Part shown: positions 41,263-53,824 of the stretch, in pieces
How positions within the stretch are numbered: the stretch's first letter is position 1
Layout of the letters: every line of letters starts with the position of its first letter
Assembly (NCBI GenBank): GCA_019454045.1
Contig: SKCR01049627.1
Span: 1 to 64,000 of the forward strand
Direction: 5' to 3'
From: Zanthoxylum bungeanum
Taxonomy: Eukaryota; Streptophyta; Magnoliopsida; Sapindales; Rutaceae
DNA length: 64,000 nt
The notes under the pieces: generated by a model
Databases searched by the model: none
What the model saw: the letters and a program-made list of their open reading frames with translations, nothing else
What the model was told of the DNA's origin: nothing
Position numbers and translations under genes: made by a program

Positions 41263-42745
41263 GTGCATAAAGAGAATTGTGAAGCAAAAGAAACAACTAT
41301 ATAATAGAAATGTAATGTCATATTATCACAAGATTGTTCAAGATGTGAGCTAGTGCAATGTCCTGTAAATTAGCTTATATGCATTAAATAGAAATGTACT
41401 GTAATATTGCACTGTTGAAATTTTGGAGTAGGTTGCACGGAAACGGAAATGAGAAACGTCTTTTTCTAAAATATTAGGACACGAAACATTGGAGGAAACG
41501 TTAAATAAAATAAAATAATGAGATATCTGAATAAGGTAGTAATTTAAAATTTAGAATAAAAATACGTATGACCAAAATGAAAAAAGTTAAGCTTGAACTT
41601 AAATAATGTAATTATTTGACATATGATCACTAATGTAATAATATTGTCTCTAAATAAAAGTTCTCTGCAGCTTCTCAATAAATCAATACTCAACATGGAT
41701 TAGATAAATATCAAATGATATTAAGTCGTATTTAACAAAATAAATTTTTATACTATAAATCCCTCTAGGAAGGGACACACAGAGAGGTAAATAAAACAAT
41801 GAAAGATTAGATAATTATTATGGTCCACGTGTAAAGACATTGGAAAGAAAAAAATAAAATAATGGTGAGTGAAAAACAGTTGTTTTCAACTTTTCTTTTA
41901 ATTCATAAAATATTAAAATATCATCATCAATAGTAATTTAGTATTTCACTTTCGTTATTTCTTTGACAGTCCGATTTTCTTTTTTACATTGTTTATCGTC
42001 CATTTAGCTATTTTGATTTTCTAAAAGATGAAGCAGAAGCAGAAGCAGAAGCAGAAGCAGAAGCAGAGCAGAAGCAGTTAGCGACTTAACGTGTTGCAAC
42101 CTAATTCTGTAATGGAGTTGTTGCGCCGCCGATTAGTAATTTTATCAAATTCTCAAATTTCAATTTATATGTTATGCTCTTTTGGAAAATATGAGAATTG
42201 AATCCTAGATACCTAAGAAATTTATGAATATGCGTTTCCAAAATTATAAAAAAACAGTTTCCAAAAAGTTTTCAAAATATTTATTTATTATTAATTATTT
42301 TTATTGCTCCGAAACGTTTCAGAAACGTTTCAGAACGTTTCCAAAAGGTTTCAGTGTCCTCTACGTTTCTGAGTATTAAATAATATAAATTATGTTCGAG
42401 CACATACACATTCATGGAACGACTTTGGAATGAAACTGTATTATGTTTCACTCTGAACAGCTCATGGTATTTGGGCTATAACTTTCTCATATGAACTCTA
42501 ATTTTTATGAATTTTATATCTTCGGAAAGATAAGATCGAGACCTAAAACTTTCACGTTGAATACTTTTTCAAATTCGAAGTAAAAATATGTTGAAAATAC
42601 AGATCAAAAATTCAGATGAATAGTAACTCGGGACCTATCTAGAGAATTGCACATCTTTCTTAAGAATTCTGATTTTTTTCAATTAAAAATATTACCAATT
42701 GATCAAACAAGTCCTACTATAAATAAGAGGACTATTCAGCGGGTG
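41263..42745. other. Intergenic, no gene seen
   Basis: Contains a short (GCAGAA)n hexanucleotide tract at about 42034-42076 and a cluster of cgtttc/gaaacg repeats (about 42308-42370). No supported coding frame or element ends. Confidence 0.45.
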
Positions 42746-42747
42746 GA

Positions 42748-43471
42748 TATCCCACATCGCTTGAATATCTGACGCCCACCTGGTTTATATGTCACAGGTG
42801 TTCCCCAACCTCACGAGGCCTTTTGGGGTTTGGGCTTGAGCCCGCTCAAGTGGACTTCATTGGGAAAGGATCCCTAATGTGCCATAATAGCTGGTAATTT
42901 GACTCAGCATCTTTTGAGAAAAGAAGCAAGTCGTCGATGTAGACCAACGTGTGCTGCATTATTGGCTGGAAGATCTTTGTTATTGCCTTCTGAAATAGTG
43001 ATGGCGCTACAGTACCATCTGTCTGTCTTGAGAAGACAGCTTGTGTGCTTTGGATCGGCTGAGTGCTCCGTAGGAACTTTTCATAGTTGGTCAGCCACTC
43101 CAGAGGCATGAGCTGTAACAGCTCTTCCTTCTCGATCTGTCGTGGGATCTGCCACATCGCTTGAATATCTGACGCCCACCTGGTTTATATGTCACGGGTG
43201 TTCCCCAACCTCACGAGGCCTTTTGGGGCGCCCACACTTCGGGTGAACAGGACTCACAGAGGAGACCGCCTAAAGCAAGGATCGAGGGTGTTGTTTCCAA
43301 CTATTTTCTGATTCACAAGATCCGGCAACTGATGAGTGGGATACGCTTTATGATCTGGCCAAATGCATCTTTAAACAGTATCTCACATCGCTTGAATATC
43401 TGACGCCCACCTGGTTTATATGTCACGGGTGTTCCCCAACCTCACGAGGCCTTTTGGGGTTTGGGCTTGAG
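42748..43471. repeat. Dispersed 80-100 bp repeat, three copies
   Basis: Copies at about 42748-42843, 43151-43230 and 43381-43471 share ccacatcgcttgaatatctg, gtttatatgtcac and ccttttggggt. They alternate with pararetrovirus-like fragments, so the region looks like a rearranged or tandemly amplified insertion. The repeat could be a short LTR or a viral intergenic segment. Confidence 0.75.
42846..43157 (-). pseudogene. Endogenous pararetrovirus polyprotein fragment (RT)
   Basis: The minus-strand frame of 103 residues carries the reverse-transcriptase active-site motif YIDD (codons at about 42930-42941), followed by LLLFSKD and preceded by a KAITKIF stretch. This is the arrangement of plant pararetroviruses (Caulimoviridae), with closest resemblance, as I recall, to Florendovirus-type endogenous elements. 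The first half of the frame comes from another part of a viral polyprotein and is joined directly to the RT part near 43010, so the frame is chimeric. It is short, truncated on both sides and non-functional. A Ty3-type RT is the alternative but fits less well. Confidence 0.65.
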
Positions 43472-43474
43472 CGG

Positions 43475-43625
43475 GAAAGAAGCAAGTCGTCGATGTAGAC
43501 CAACGTGTGCTGCATTATTGGCTGGAAGATCTTTATTATTGCCTTCTGAAATAGTGATGGCGCTACCTTGAGGCCAAAAGGCAAAACTTTCCACTGGTAG
43601 TGAGCATTGGGTATGCAAAAGGCTT
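43475..43625 (-). pseudogene. Second pararetrovirus RT fragment
   Basis: Bases 43481-43567 repeat 42925-43010 with few changes. Here the sequence continues into the proper upstream RT region instead of the unrelated half seen in the first fragment. It is only about 50 codons long and is cut off at about 43625 by an unrelated GA-rich stretch. Confidence 0.65.
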
Positions 43626-46343
43626 TAATTGTGAAAGAGAGAGAGAGACGTAAGAAAGGAAAAAAAAGAGAGAAGAATGAGAAGGATGAGCGAGGAGGAG
43701 GAGAAGGAGAGAAGAAAGAAATAAGAGGGAAAAAATAATAAAGAAAATGGCTTGGTAACTATAGAAAAGCTTGGAAGATGAAAAAGAATCAAATAAATGG
43801 AGGTGAGAAGCCTTGACCCAAACTTTGAATATAGATTTTTAATTTTATTGATGTCTTGCTAGTGTAATTGGCATGTAAATTATTACATTTAAGTGTATAA
43901 TAGAATAGGAAACTAAGTATATTTTGAATGGCCAATTCTTGAATATATTAGATTTTGGGTATTTTAAGAACTATGGGATGGAAGAATTATTGATGATGAA
44001 ATAATGGCTTAGAAGATGTAGAGATAAGATATTGAGATGAATTATGTATTGGGTAAGGAAGACTTGAGGAAGCAAGCTTAAAATCCTGGAAAACAGTTTC
44101 GCGTCGCGACGCGAAGGATTTTTGCAGAATAGCTACTGGTTTTTACGCGTTGCGACGCGCACATGAAAATTGTAGGAACACATTTTTGGAATTTGAGCGT
44201 CACGACGCGTGACCCAAAACCATCCCAAATCAGTTTTAATTCATCTCAGTTTCACCCTAGCATGTTAGAGACCACTCTAAGGGTCACGTATTAGCTCGTA
44301 TGCATACATTACATCATAATATATATGTCATACACTCTGTAGTGATAAAAAGTGTTCAAACAGATGAATTTAACCTAGCACCGAAGTATACTCCATGATT
44401 TATATTCTAATTGAGTTTCTCCAAAATAGATCATCGCATGAACCGTTATTCCCAGTTTCTCTGTTTTGCAGGTATTCCCGGAGGACGAGCTCGAGAGGAT
44501 GGATACTTATGGCAGTCATTAGATGGTTTGGTCCACCAGGTCGAGTCAGAGTTTAGCTTAGACAGTGTCAGAGAGCGTCATGTAACATGTAGTTTGTTTA
44601 GTAAAGAATACGCATGCAAAAAGTTATAAGTGTTCATTACTAAAGTCGTAATGTATAGTGAGTTTGAGTATTAAGTTTGTAAAGCATTATGCATTGTTGG
44701 GCAATGGTCTCGTGCGTGCATTTCTACATCAGATGAGTTTAGAATTATTAGAAAGTCAAATGCTCAGGGGATAGTACGACCTATTCCCTTCTGATAGCAT
44801 CTCATTGATCGGGAATGTTACACTAGGTGACTGGCCGCCTAATCCAACAATTTGGGGTTAGGGTGGTGGCTAGAGTATGTCAAGCGAATATGCGGCACTT
44901 AGGCAGTGAGATTTTGATAAGATAAGATACTTGACCTTCCTACCATGTAACATCACTTAGTATATAAATAAACTACCAAACAGTTTGAATTAAGATTATG
45001 TTTGAATTTTAAGTGTTAGTTGTTTATTCATTTTGACTTTTTTTTCATATGAGTACTAAATTTGCATACGAATGTTAAAATTTTTAGGATAAATTAGTTT
45101 AAAAATTAATATAAATAACTTGTATTGAGAAATTCAATTAAGATCTAAACAATTATGGGGTATGCTTCACTTAGATAATGCGTGCGCCTTAGGTTGTGCC
45201 TGATGAATCTAGCTGCATTAATGTTTGCCAACTACCTTCACGCAAGCCTCTAAGATACTTTAGGTGAAGTTTGAAAAATGGGAAAACTTACAAAACTACT
45301 TTGGGTGGATTACTATTCACTTGTTAAAATTATGAGCATAAGTTTTTGTTGGGATAATTGTGAAATCCCTAGGGTCGGATCAGTGCCCCCGTGCAGTGAA
45401 AGTGGGTCTAACCCAAGGATATCATGTATAGGTTTATTTTAAAATATTTTAATGAAAACGACATTCCGATATGAGTCTGTAGGAAAAAACGATGACCAAA
45501 TTGGAGTTTGGAGCTCACAGTAAATTCAGGATTCAGATCAATCCATACATGACCATCTAGTAGATTAAAATAAATTTCTTTATTTAAAGGATATTATAAG
45601 AAACTCATTTCTATTTGGGTCCAATCCTATATGATCATATCATATAAGATGCATTCATTCTCATGTCACCACATGAACGATCCCGGATCAAGGTCTTCAT
45701 ACAATTATAGAATGGACTACAGCTATGGATATCCAGTGCTAGACATATCTTTAAATAAGAATTCTGAAGTTGGATTTGCATGAATATAAAAGGTGTGAGC
45801 TACGATTTCTAAATTGATACGTGTGAATGCATATTTGTCACGAATGTTAAGTTATCATAAGACCACCGGGGTTGAAGAAAGTATGTTTGTTTTATCGATT
45901 TGATGATATTTCAAAGAGGCTTAATCATAATAAAGTATAAGAAATCTAACTCCACGTCTCATATGATCGAAATGGTTTCGATGTAAAATGACTTATTCTG
46001 TGATACTTATGTTGATGCCTTGTGTGATTTGAATGTTTAGCTAATATATTGGCATATATGTGAATATATAGATATGAAAATTTGACATGGTAAAATATAA
46101 AAGATAATAAAAGTTGATAAATATGAACTTGTAATAATTTAATAATTTCTGATAAACTACTAATATGTTTGACTTGTTTATTTGTAGTACTAGCATGGTT
46201 ACTTACTGAGTTTTATAACTCACACCAAACCAGTTTGCTAATTTTACAGCTTCCAAATTAGTCAACCATTCAGCTTTAGGAGTCATGCTCGAGACGCAGA
46301 TCGCCCAAGTTGCAGCCACCATCATAAATGTCCGGGGAGAAGT

Positions 46344-46394
<51 letters not shown>

Positions 46395-47400
46395 GGACCT
46401 CCAATATAATATATAAAAAAGATTTTATATATAAAATCTTGGTGGGTCCTCCAAAATATATTATATAAATATATATTCTTACAATAATAACATTTATATA
46501 TTCTTACAATAATAATAATAAAATACATGTGTGGGTAAACACATCATAAGTTCATTTTGTTGCTAATCTAAACATGATAAATATTTTTCCAAGTCCGATT
46601 TGAATCTAGTTGTCACACTCATTTTATGTTTTTTGGATCCTGAAATTCAAATCTTATATCAAATCTTCATGTTGAGCTTCCGAAACATTATTTTACCTAC
46701 ACAATAAATAAAAATGACAATAAAACATACATATAATTATTATTTTACAAATGTGCTAAATTAAGTGGATTAATGAAATTATAAGTGTAAAATGAATAGT
46801 TTATTTTTTATTAAATGTATACTTTTTAATGTTGATCAAATATCAAATCATAATTCATATTTGACTTAGAAGAATAATAATTCTAATGATATAATAAGTC
46901 TATTTAATTCCTCAAATCAAAATAATTGTTAGATATAATAATCAAATGAGACAAATATTTTAATTAGATTTTCATACCTTTAAGAGAAAGATCACAAGAT
47001 ATAGATTTATAAAACTACCTCTTGTATATAGAGAGAATATATAGACAAGTGCTACAATAATATAATAAAAACCATATAGAGAGATATATAGACAAAGTAT
47101 ATGAAGATAACTTTTTATTCAATCTGAAGGGTATATAAAATATTGAGATAAACCCCCTCATTTTTTAAGCACAATGAAGAAAAGAAATTTATCATAATTG
47201 AAGAGATAGTTGGAGTTAAAGGAAAATTGGTGGAAGATGAAAGGTGTAGAGTTGCATATAAGTTATTATACTATATAAATGTGATCCACATAAATGCTGA
47301 TTCATTTTATTGATAACCAAAATACTCTTAAGAAAAGTATGGGTTTCCAGATCGGGTATCGAATTTGGGTTTAAAAGGAACCGACCCGATAAAGGCAGCT
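43626..47400. other. Intergenic, old repeats, no gene seen
   Basis: Three palindromic gcgtcgcgacgcg-like motifs lie at 44100-44210. A (CA)n(TA)n microsatellite is at 46347-46391. Parts of 44400-44640 and 45360-46330 have a base composition and short phrases (ccggaggacgagctcgag, cttactgagttttataact) reminiscent of Ty3-type LTRs, but no paired ends were found. The stretch 46400-47300 is AT-rich. Confidence 0.4.
46347..46391. repeat. (CA)n(TA)n compound microsatellite
   Basis: About nine CA units followed by about fifteen TA units. Confidence 0.95.
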
Positions 47401-47516
47401 AAACCTAATTTTGGCCTCTTTTTTCTTCTCTCGGCGTCATCTCATCAGTCATGAGCTAGGAATTTGACTCTCTTTCTCTATTGGCAACAGTCGACCCTCT
47501 AAAGGACCTCAGGCAG

Positions 47517-47693
47517 GTACCGCGACTCTGTTACTTTCACCGCTTTGCTTCCCTTACCAGCTTTAAATTTTGATTTTTTGTAAAACGAATTTGGGAATTT
47601 TAATTCATTGATTCAACTGCTTTATATTACATATTACCTTTTATTCATGCTTAAGCACTTTCAATTTCTTGTTTATCAACTAGGCAACTGTAG
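47517..47693 (+). other. Probable 5' UTR intron of ASHH3
   Basis: Donor GGCAG|GTACCG at 47517 and acceptor TTATCAACTAG ending at 47693 bracket a T-rich segment 24 bases before the start codon. The leader before it (about 47410-47516) is pyrimidine-rich. Inferred from splice-site quality only. Confidence 0.6.
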
Positions 47694-47717
47694 CCTTGGT
47701 TCAAGAATTTTGAAGCC

Positions 47718-50700
47718 ATGCCTGCTACAAAGAAGGTTAGTTCTACTTCTCACAAATTCTATTGCTTAATTTTTTTTTTTTTTTTTAATATTTACTGATT
47801 TTCATTTGATATATTTGGGAAATTTGTTTTGTTTTGTTTTGTTTTTTTGTTTATTTCAGATTTCTGATAACAGTCGTATAGGTAACGCATTTAGTAAATT
47901 GTTGAAGCAGATTGGGAATCCGGTTGATTTTGAATTACCTGATTGGTTTATTAAATCGAAGGCTACTCCTTACATATTCATTAAGCGAAGTATTTACTCA
48001 TAATTCACTTTTGAGTTGTTGCTTTTTTAAGTGTTTATTCTTAAGTTATTGTTCTTTCCCTATGTGATTTTGAAATTCATCATGATTATGAATTTTAGAT
48101 ATATATCTCACGAAGAGGATTAAAAGACGGCTTGAGGATGATGGCATATTCTGCTCTTGCACGGCATCACTGGGTTCTTCGGGTGTTTGTGATAGAGACT
48201 GTCATTGTGGGTAAGAAATTATCTTTGTATATCACTTTCTGGCATATGCTGTGATGTGTTTGAGGTTGTGATGGATTTTTATCTAGGAGTAATCAAATGA
48301 GTAATCATGCGTTGCTCTACTTTTTATTTGCACTCGTATTTCTCTGGAGTTTCCTTATCGGAATTGTGATTGTTCTTAGCTTTTATTATTTATTGTTTGT
48401 TGGTTGAATCCAAATCCAAAACTTGGTTTACTTTTTATTATTCAGGATGCTCCTGTCTAGCTGCTCCTCTGGGTGCAAGTGTGGGAATTCATGCCTTAAT
48501 AAACCATTCCAGCACCGACCTGTGAAGAAGATGAAACTAGTGCAGGTAGTGGGCATTTAGAATAAAACTTCATATGTCAAAAAACATTCCATTCTTTTCA
48601 TTCTTCAAGCGCATATGCTTAAGACTTGATTTCCAGTCTTTCTTTGACATTAAGAAGTTTTGCATTCTGTTCAATATCATTCATTGCGTGGTTGTTGTTA
48701 TTGTTCCTTCTATATACACTCAAAAGTCAAAATATGAAGTTAAATAAGATATGGTTGTAGACAGAGAAATGTGGAGCCGGGATTGTAGCAGATGAAGATA
48801 TTAGACGAGGAGAGTTTGTAATTGAATATGTTGGGGAAGGTAACATCTTTGGTTATTGCATATTCTTCATCAAAATTTCTTTCCATATTATAAAGTTGCA
48901 TTATATTTTGATCCCTTAGCATCTACTTAGTGTTTCTTCAATGCAGTTATCGATGACAAAACATGTGAAGAAAGACTTTGGAAAATGAAGCACCTTGGAG
49001 AAACTAACTTTTACTTGTGTGAGATCAATCGCGACATGGTAATTGATGCCACTTTCAAAGGAAACAAGTCAAGATACATAAACCATAGTTGCCGCCCCAA
49101 TACTGAGATGCAGAAATGGTTCAAATTAATCCCTCATCACTAATTTTATTGTTATGTGTGAGTTTATTTCCTATCTTACGTATTTAATTTTGTCTTTCTC
49201 AAGGATAATTGATGGTGAGACAAGAATAGGCATATTTGCAACTCGTGACATAAAAAAGGGCGAAAATCTGACCTACGACTACCAGTATGATTTCTTGCAT
49301 GATTCTATTATTCCATACTGTTTGATATTTCACTTAAAACATTTGTCTATTTTATTATATATATATATTAAAGACTTCAAATATGTGTGTGGCTCTCTCT
49401 TCCAAAATTTGTATTTTTCATATCCCAATATGCACAAATCTGACAAATTTAGCAGGTTTGTTCAATTTGGAGCAGATCAAGATTGCCACTGTGGAGCTGC
49501 AGGCTGCAGGAGGAAGCTGGGGGCAAAACCTAGCAAGCCTAAGATGTCATCAGATGCTGCTCTAAAGTTAGTAGCTTGTCAGGTGGCTGTATCTTCTCCC
49601 AAATTGAAAGCAATATTATCAGGATATAATGCTTTTTGAACTTGGATTCGAGGAATATATATACTGTGCATTTTGATTATGTATTCCTGTGATTATGCCA
49701 ACTTAAATCTCTATTTTTTTTTAATGGTATGTATGTATGTGCATCATTTATATACAGCAAGTGGGACCGTACATGCTTATAATATTACTTGTTCTTGCTG
49801 TCTGTATGAGTGTTGTCACTAGCAATCAAATATTTCCGGTGGAAATGTTTGTTATTTCTTCCTTAAGTCCTCTGCTTCCTTAGGCATCAGAGAGAGACTT
49901 CTGGCTTTCTGCACTTTCTCACACCCCTCGCACCCAACCTTTCTTCCCCCTATCTTTGTATTCATGAGCAGATAGATCCTTAATAGAAAGAGTTATTGTC
50001 TCACTCTGAGAGCAAAGTTTGCTAATTATCTCAGATGTGTAGTGGCTGTGGTAGAGTAGGCTCAAATATCTCGACTGGTCAAATATGGATTGGGGTGAGA
50101 TTACTTTTGGAATTGCTTATAAATTATTTCAAATTGCTTTTGCTATTATTTCTTAGTGTTATTGGACATATTTCGAATACTTAATAAATAAATGAATTTT
50201 GAGGTAATGTTTAGTGACAAGTGACTTATGGAGGGCTTTTCCCCTTTGTCATTGTTTCTATCCTCAGCTTTTGAGTATGGTTATAGAAACATGCTGACAT
50301 TTTTTGCATTTCTGTTTCCATAAAGTGATTACCGACATGTATGGACCTATGCGGCTACCTTCTGATTTGAGAAAGGAAACAGAAAAGTAGGAGGGACATA
50401 GGGACAGACATGGGTGCGAGGTTAATGTTTTGTCATTTTCAGCTCTTGGTGTTATGCAGCTATAATGCTTTTTGGAATTTTGTTCTTAAAACTATGAATT
50501 TTAAGTCTGTATTTTTTAGGGGTGGCAATTTGGGTTAGAATTCGTTTATTTGTTCGATTCGATTCGCTTTAAAGTGAATATGGGTTTGAAAAGATGGATT
50601 CGTTTAATAAATGGGTCAATTCGATTCGATTCGTTTATTAAACGAATCGAATACGAATTTAAGCTCATTGATTTGTTTATTCGTTTTATTATTTTTGTTT

Positions 50701-52249
50701 ACTAGTTCTTGTTAATTTCCAATTAAGATTCAATAAATTATAGCTAATTATCATTTAAAAATTAATATTTTTGATATTTGGTGCGGTATTTTCAGTAAAT
50801 ATATTAATTACATATTTCATATGTATATATTTATGAAGAATTAATGTAAATCAAGTGTGGTAAATTATTTTGTTAAATAATATCATTGACTAAACGAATA
50901 AACGAATATTCGTATTCGATTCGTTTAATAAACGAATCGAATATGAATCCATCACATTTGGATTCGATTCGTTTAGGATTCGATACAAATTTGATTCGTT
51001 GATTCATTTTGCTACCCCTATAATTTTTGTGCAAGTTTATAAGTTTTCATATTACACTTTGAGAGGGTTAAAGTCTGCTTTGGTATATCACACATGTAAA
51101 ATAGTCTGAGCTACATAATTTCCTACCTTTTAAAGGTGGCTAAGTCTGCTTTGGTATATCACATGTAAAAATAGTTTGAGGCTCCGAGCTACATAATTTC
51201 CAACCTTTGAAAGGTAGTTCATTTCTGGTAAACCTGGTGGCTTCTTTTTGTGGATGTGCTACAAAAAATAATCCCAAAGCCTCTTGTTTCTTTTATTATT
51301 TTCTAATTTCTACTTGCAAAATGGAAATTTTCTTTGATTGGATGGGATCAAATTTAAAATTCATCAATGCAATCGGAATTGATTCTGCAAATCTGTTCTG
51401 AAATGATAAACACACCCTGCTTCTTCCCTTCATTTCCCATCATGTTTTGCCATGTCATACATTGGAAGATTTTGTAGCTCCTACTCCTACAATTTATTCA
51501 ATTACTACTGGATTGTTTATTTTAGTTATAGTTTAATTCATTTAAGTTTTAAACTTTCTATCCATATTTGATAGTCACTGTTAAACCTTTATACTATGTG
51601 CATTTTTCTGCAAACTTAGACTGACTCTGGGCTTTTTTTGGTTAGTTTTATCAGAATGAAGGTTTGCATACAGGTAAGAAAACTTTATTCCTGGATTTGA
51701 GTTTTGTATTGTCTGCTTTGACATATATCTTAGAATATCTAGTTGCCCTTCAGGAAGTTCACGGACATATAATCAACGACAAATATGCTCTCAATGTTGC
51801 ATTGGCAAAGTGATTAGAATGTCTCATTCCTTTAATAAGAGGTACTTGGGAATTTTTATTTCCATCTGTGTTGTGATGCGATTTATCCCATTTCTGCCGA
51901 TTAATTTACTTCAAATTCAGTTGCTTTTTCTCTTTTCAAAAATCTCTTGCTTGCATTTGGACTCCAAAGTGTTTTAGTACTGATATACATCATCTGTGAT
52001 TATTCTGCTGAATTTTTTCCCCTCTGGCTCAAATATGTACAGTTGTTTTGGGATTATTAGACGGTTTGATGAGTATTCGGGTTTACACAAGGTAAGAGTC
52101 TTTTATCTGGCTACTGTTTGAACTTTCAAGATCATAAATAAGAAAATATGTTGATGTAGGTCTTGGTTGAAGATGGTTACAGTAAGTTTATTGACTTGGC
52201 TAAAGTGGATTGGGAATTTTCAACTGACCAATGTTCCTCTGAGGAGTAA
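47718..52249 (+). CDS. ASHH3: ASHH3-type SET-domain histone methyltransferase
   Basis: Nuclear ASH1-related (class II, presumed H3K36) lysine methyltransferase. Coding exons: 47718-47735, 47860-47989, 48099-48210, 48446-48545, 48761-48839, 48947-49118, 49204-49284, 49456-49582, 51646-51673, 51754-51841, 52043-52091, 52160-52249. Together they give 357 residues, close to Arabidopsis ASHH3. The Cys-rich AWS region (about 70-115) is followed by SET with GEVIDDKTCEER, RYINHSC (NHSC 192-195) and YDYQ (228-231), then post-SET CHCGAAGC (241-248). The last four exons stay open and match the family's C-terminal block (CCIGKVIR, FGIIRRFDEYS, VEDGYSKFIDL). The join after exon 8 is uncertain. I used CAG|GTGGCTG at 49582 because the expected later donor seems deleted; reading on instead ends at TGA 49637-49639 (291 residues, complete SET but no tail). 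Confidence 0.9.
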
Positions 52250-52860
52250 GTGTACTTTCTCTTTTAAACTCATTTACCGAGGGAGAGAATTTCAATATAT
52301 GCTTTGAATGAGACATGGACTTCTGATTCTGTTTTAAACCCAGTGAAACATTAGGTATTGGGAGGGTCATTGCGTATGGTCATCATGTTGCTTCTCTTTA
52401 TTCATTAGATTGGCGCGATATTCAATAATTTTAGCTCAAATTAATATAATTATGCCTGCTGTGAACTACTGTGCACTGCCTGTTAGTCATTGTTAGCTTT
52501 GTTGTGGAATGGCAGGAGTTCTTTTCTTTCGCACATGGCCTTTCTTGATTTGCAATTTTCATCGGTTATTTTTTTTCTTTTATCATGATTACTTCCAGTA
52601 TGCTTGTATCCCTCTAGTCAGTTGATATAAACTGAGGATATTAATCATGTTGCAGGTAGCCGTAACCGAATTTGGTAATTGGTTGGTTAGACGCAGCATT
52701 ACTGTCAGAGAACAGGGGATTCAAGTTCCTGAATTCATGATCCTGGAGACCTCATTGTCGTTTGTAGCAGAAGTTTGAACCATTCCTGTAATCAAGGATG
52801 TCTTTCTTGAACCAATGTTGTATCAGATCTAATTTTCTTCAAATAACATAATCTGTTGTT
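49204..52860 (+). repeat. Segmental duplication, copy 2 (partner 10193-15290)
   Basis: The intact partner of the decayed ASHH3 tail copy. It supplies uninterrupted sites for the solo LTR and both SINEs of copy 1, and itself carries the hAT-like MITE at 50517-51020. Confidence 0.88.
50517..51020. mobile_element. hAT-like MITE inside ASHH3 intron
   Basis: Ends TAGGGGTGGCAA and TTTTGCTACCCCTA are inverted repeats. The flanks gtattttt and taattttt could be an imperfect 8-bp target duplication. The interior alternates cgattcgattcg and cgaatcgaata. Copy 1 of the duplicated segment lacks it near 13015. It lies between ASHH3 exons 8 and 9. A related fragment is at 37850-38258. Confidence 0.75.
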
Positions 52861-53330
52861 CTCTTTTCCTTCCCCATATCAAACATTCACAAGTTTTTAT
52901 TTTTTATTTTTTTTAAAAAAAGAAAATTATAATCACCAATATGGTTGTGGGGTTAGGCCAGAGCAATAGATGAGAAAAATCAAGTGTAATAGGGGAAAAA
53001 CTCAAACCTCCAAAAGTAAAATGTAAATAATACAACCAAAATTATCTCGTAAACACAAGGAAACTGCTGTGCGAGAAATCACCAAACAAGCTGATGCGAA
53101 CAAAAGGTTGTTAGCCAAGAAATCCGTAGCATGAATTGCTTCTCCAAAGACATACGTGATTCCAACAACAGCCCAAGTAACCGCTGTAGCAGAGTCAGAA
53201 GTGGCTTTTCTGCGGTCTTAACCAAGAAATCAATCTGATAGGACTCAACCTCCAAACTACTTACAAAATAACTAACTGCTTGGTTTAATTCGAGTGAATG
53301 ACATGGTTTCGTTTAATTCGAGACAAACTT
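52861..53330. other. Intergenic; weak minus-strand open stretch
   Basis: On the minus strand about 60 codons remain open between about 53220 and 53030 without a good start codon. I do not recognise the product. No element boundaries were seen here. Confidence 0.3.
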
Positions 53331-53730
53331 ATAAATTTCTAATTGTTAGTTAATAATTCGAGTGAAAGTTAACAAAACACTCCAAAATCTTTGAGAGCTA
53401 ATTTGTTGAAATTGATTGTTGTTTATTAATGGTTACTTCATACAAGTTATATAGCTAAGTGATGGCTTTACAAAGTAACTAACCGCTAACTAATTTTACT
53501 TAATCTTTCCTAAATAATTGCAACTAATTAACTAACTCTTAATGTGTAATATTGTCTTTCCCATCAGAGGGACCTTATCCTCAAGGTCATAAAATGATAC
53601 AAGAGTGCACCATCTCATAAAACGAGTCCAACATAATTTTTTTTTAACCATTCCCAAAACATAACATCCAATAAAAACATTGTCAGAAAGAAGATCAAGG
53701 TATGAACCAAAGACGGAATCAAGTTTCATC
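53330..53730 (-). mobile_element. Ty3-like retrotransposon remnant (pol end and LTR start)
   Basis: The minus-strand frame 53729-53532 contains FYDLEDKVPLMGKTI, which resembles the DLEDKV-type end of plant Ty3 polyproteins just before the 3' LTR. It is followed on the minus strand by an AT-rich stretch with ttagttagttaattag, which could be the LTR start. Only this fragment is present. Confidence 0.45.
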
Positions 53731-53824
53731 CTCCTAGTAATCTACCCATCTAGCCAATTGGTTATTCCAGAGAAAGCCAATGCTACAAATGCCGAATAAT
53801 ACATTTTATTTGTGGCCATCTTTA

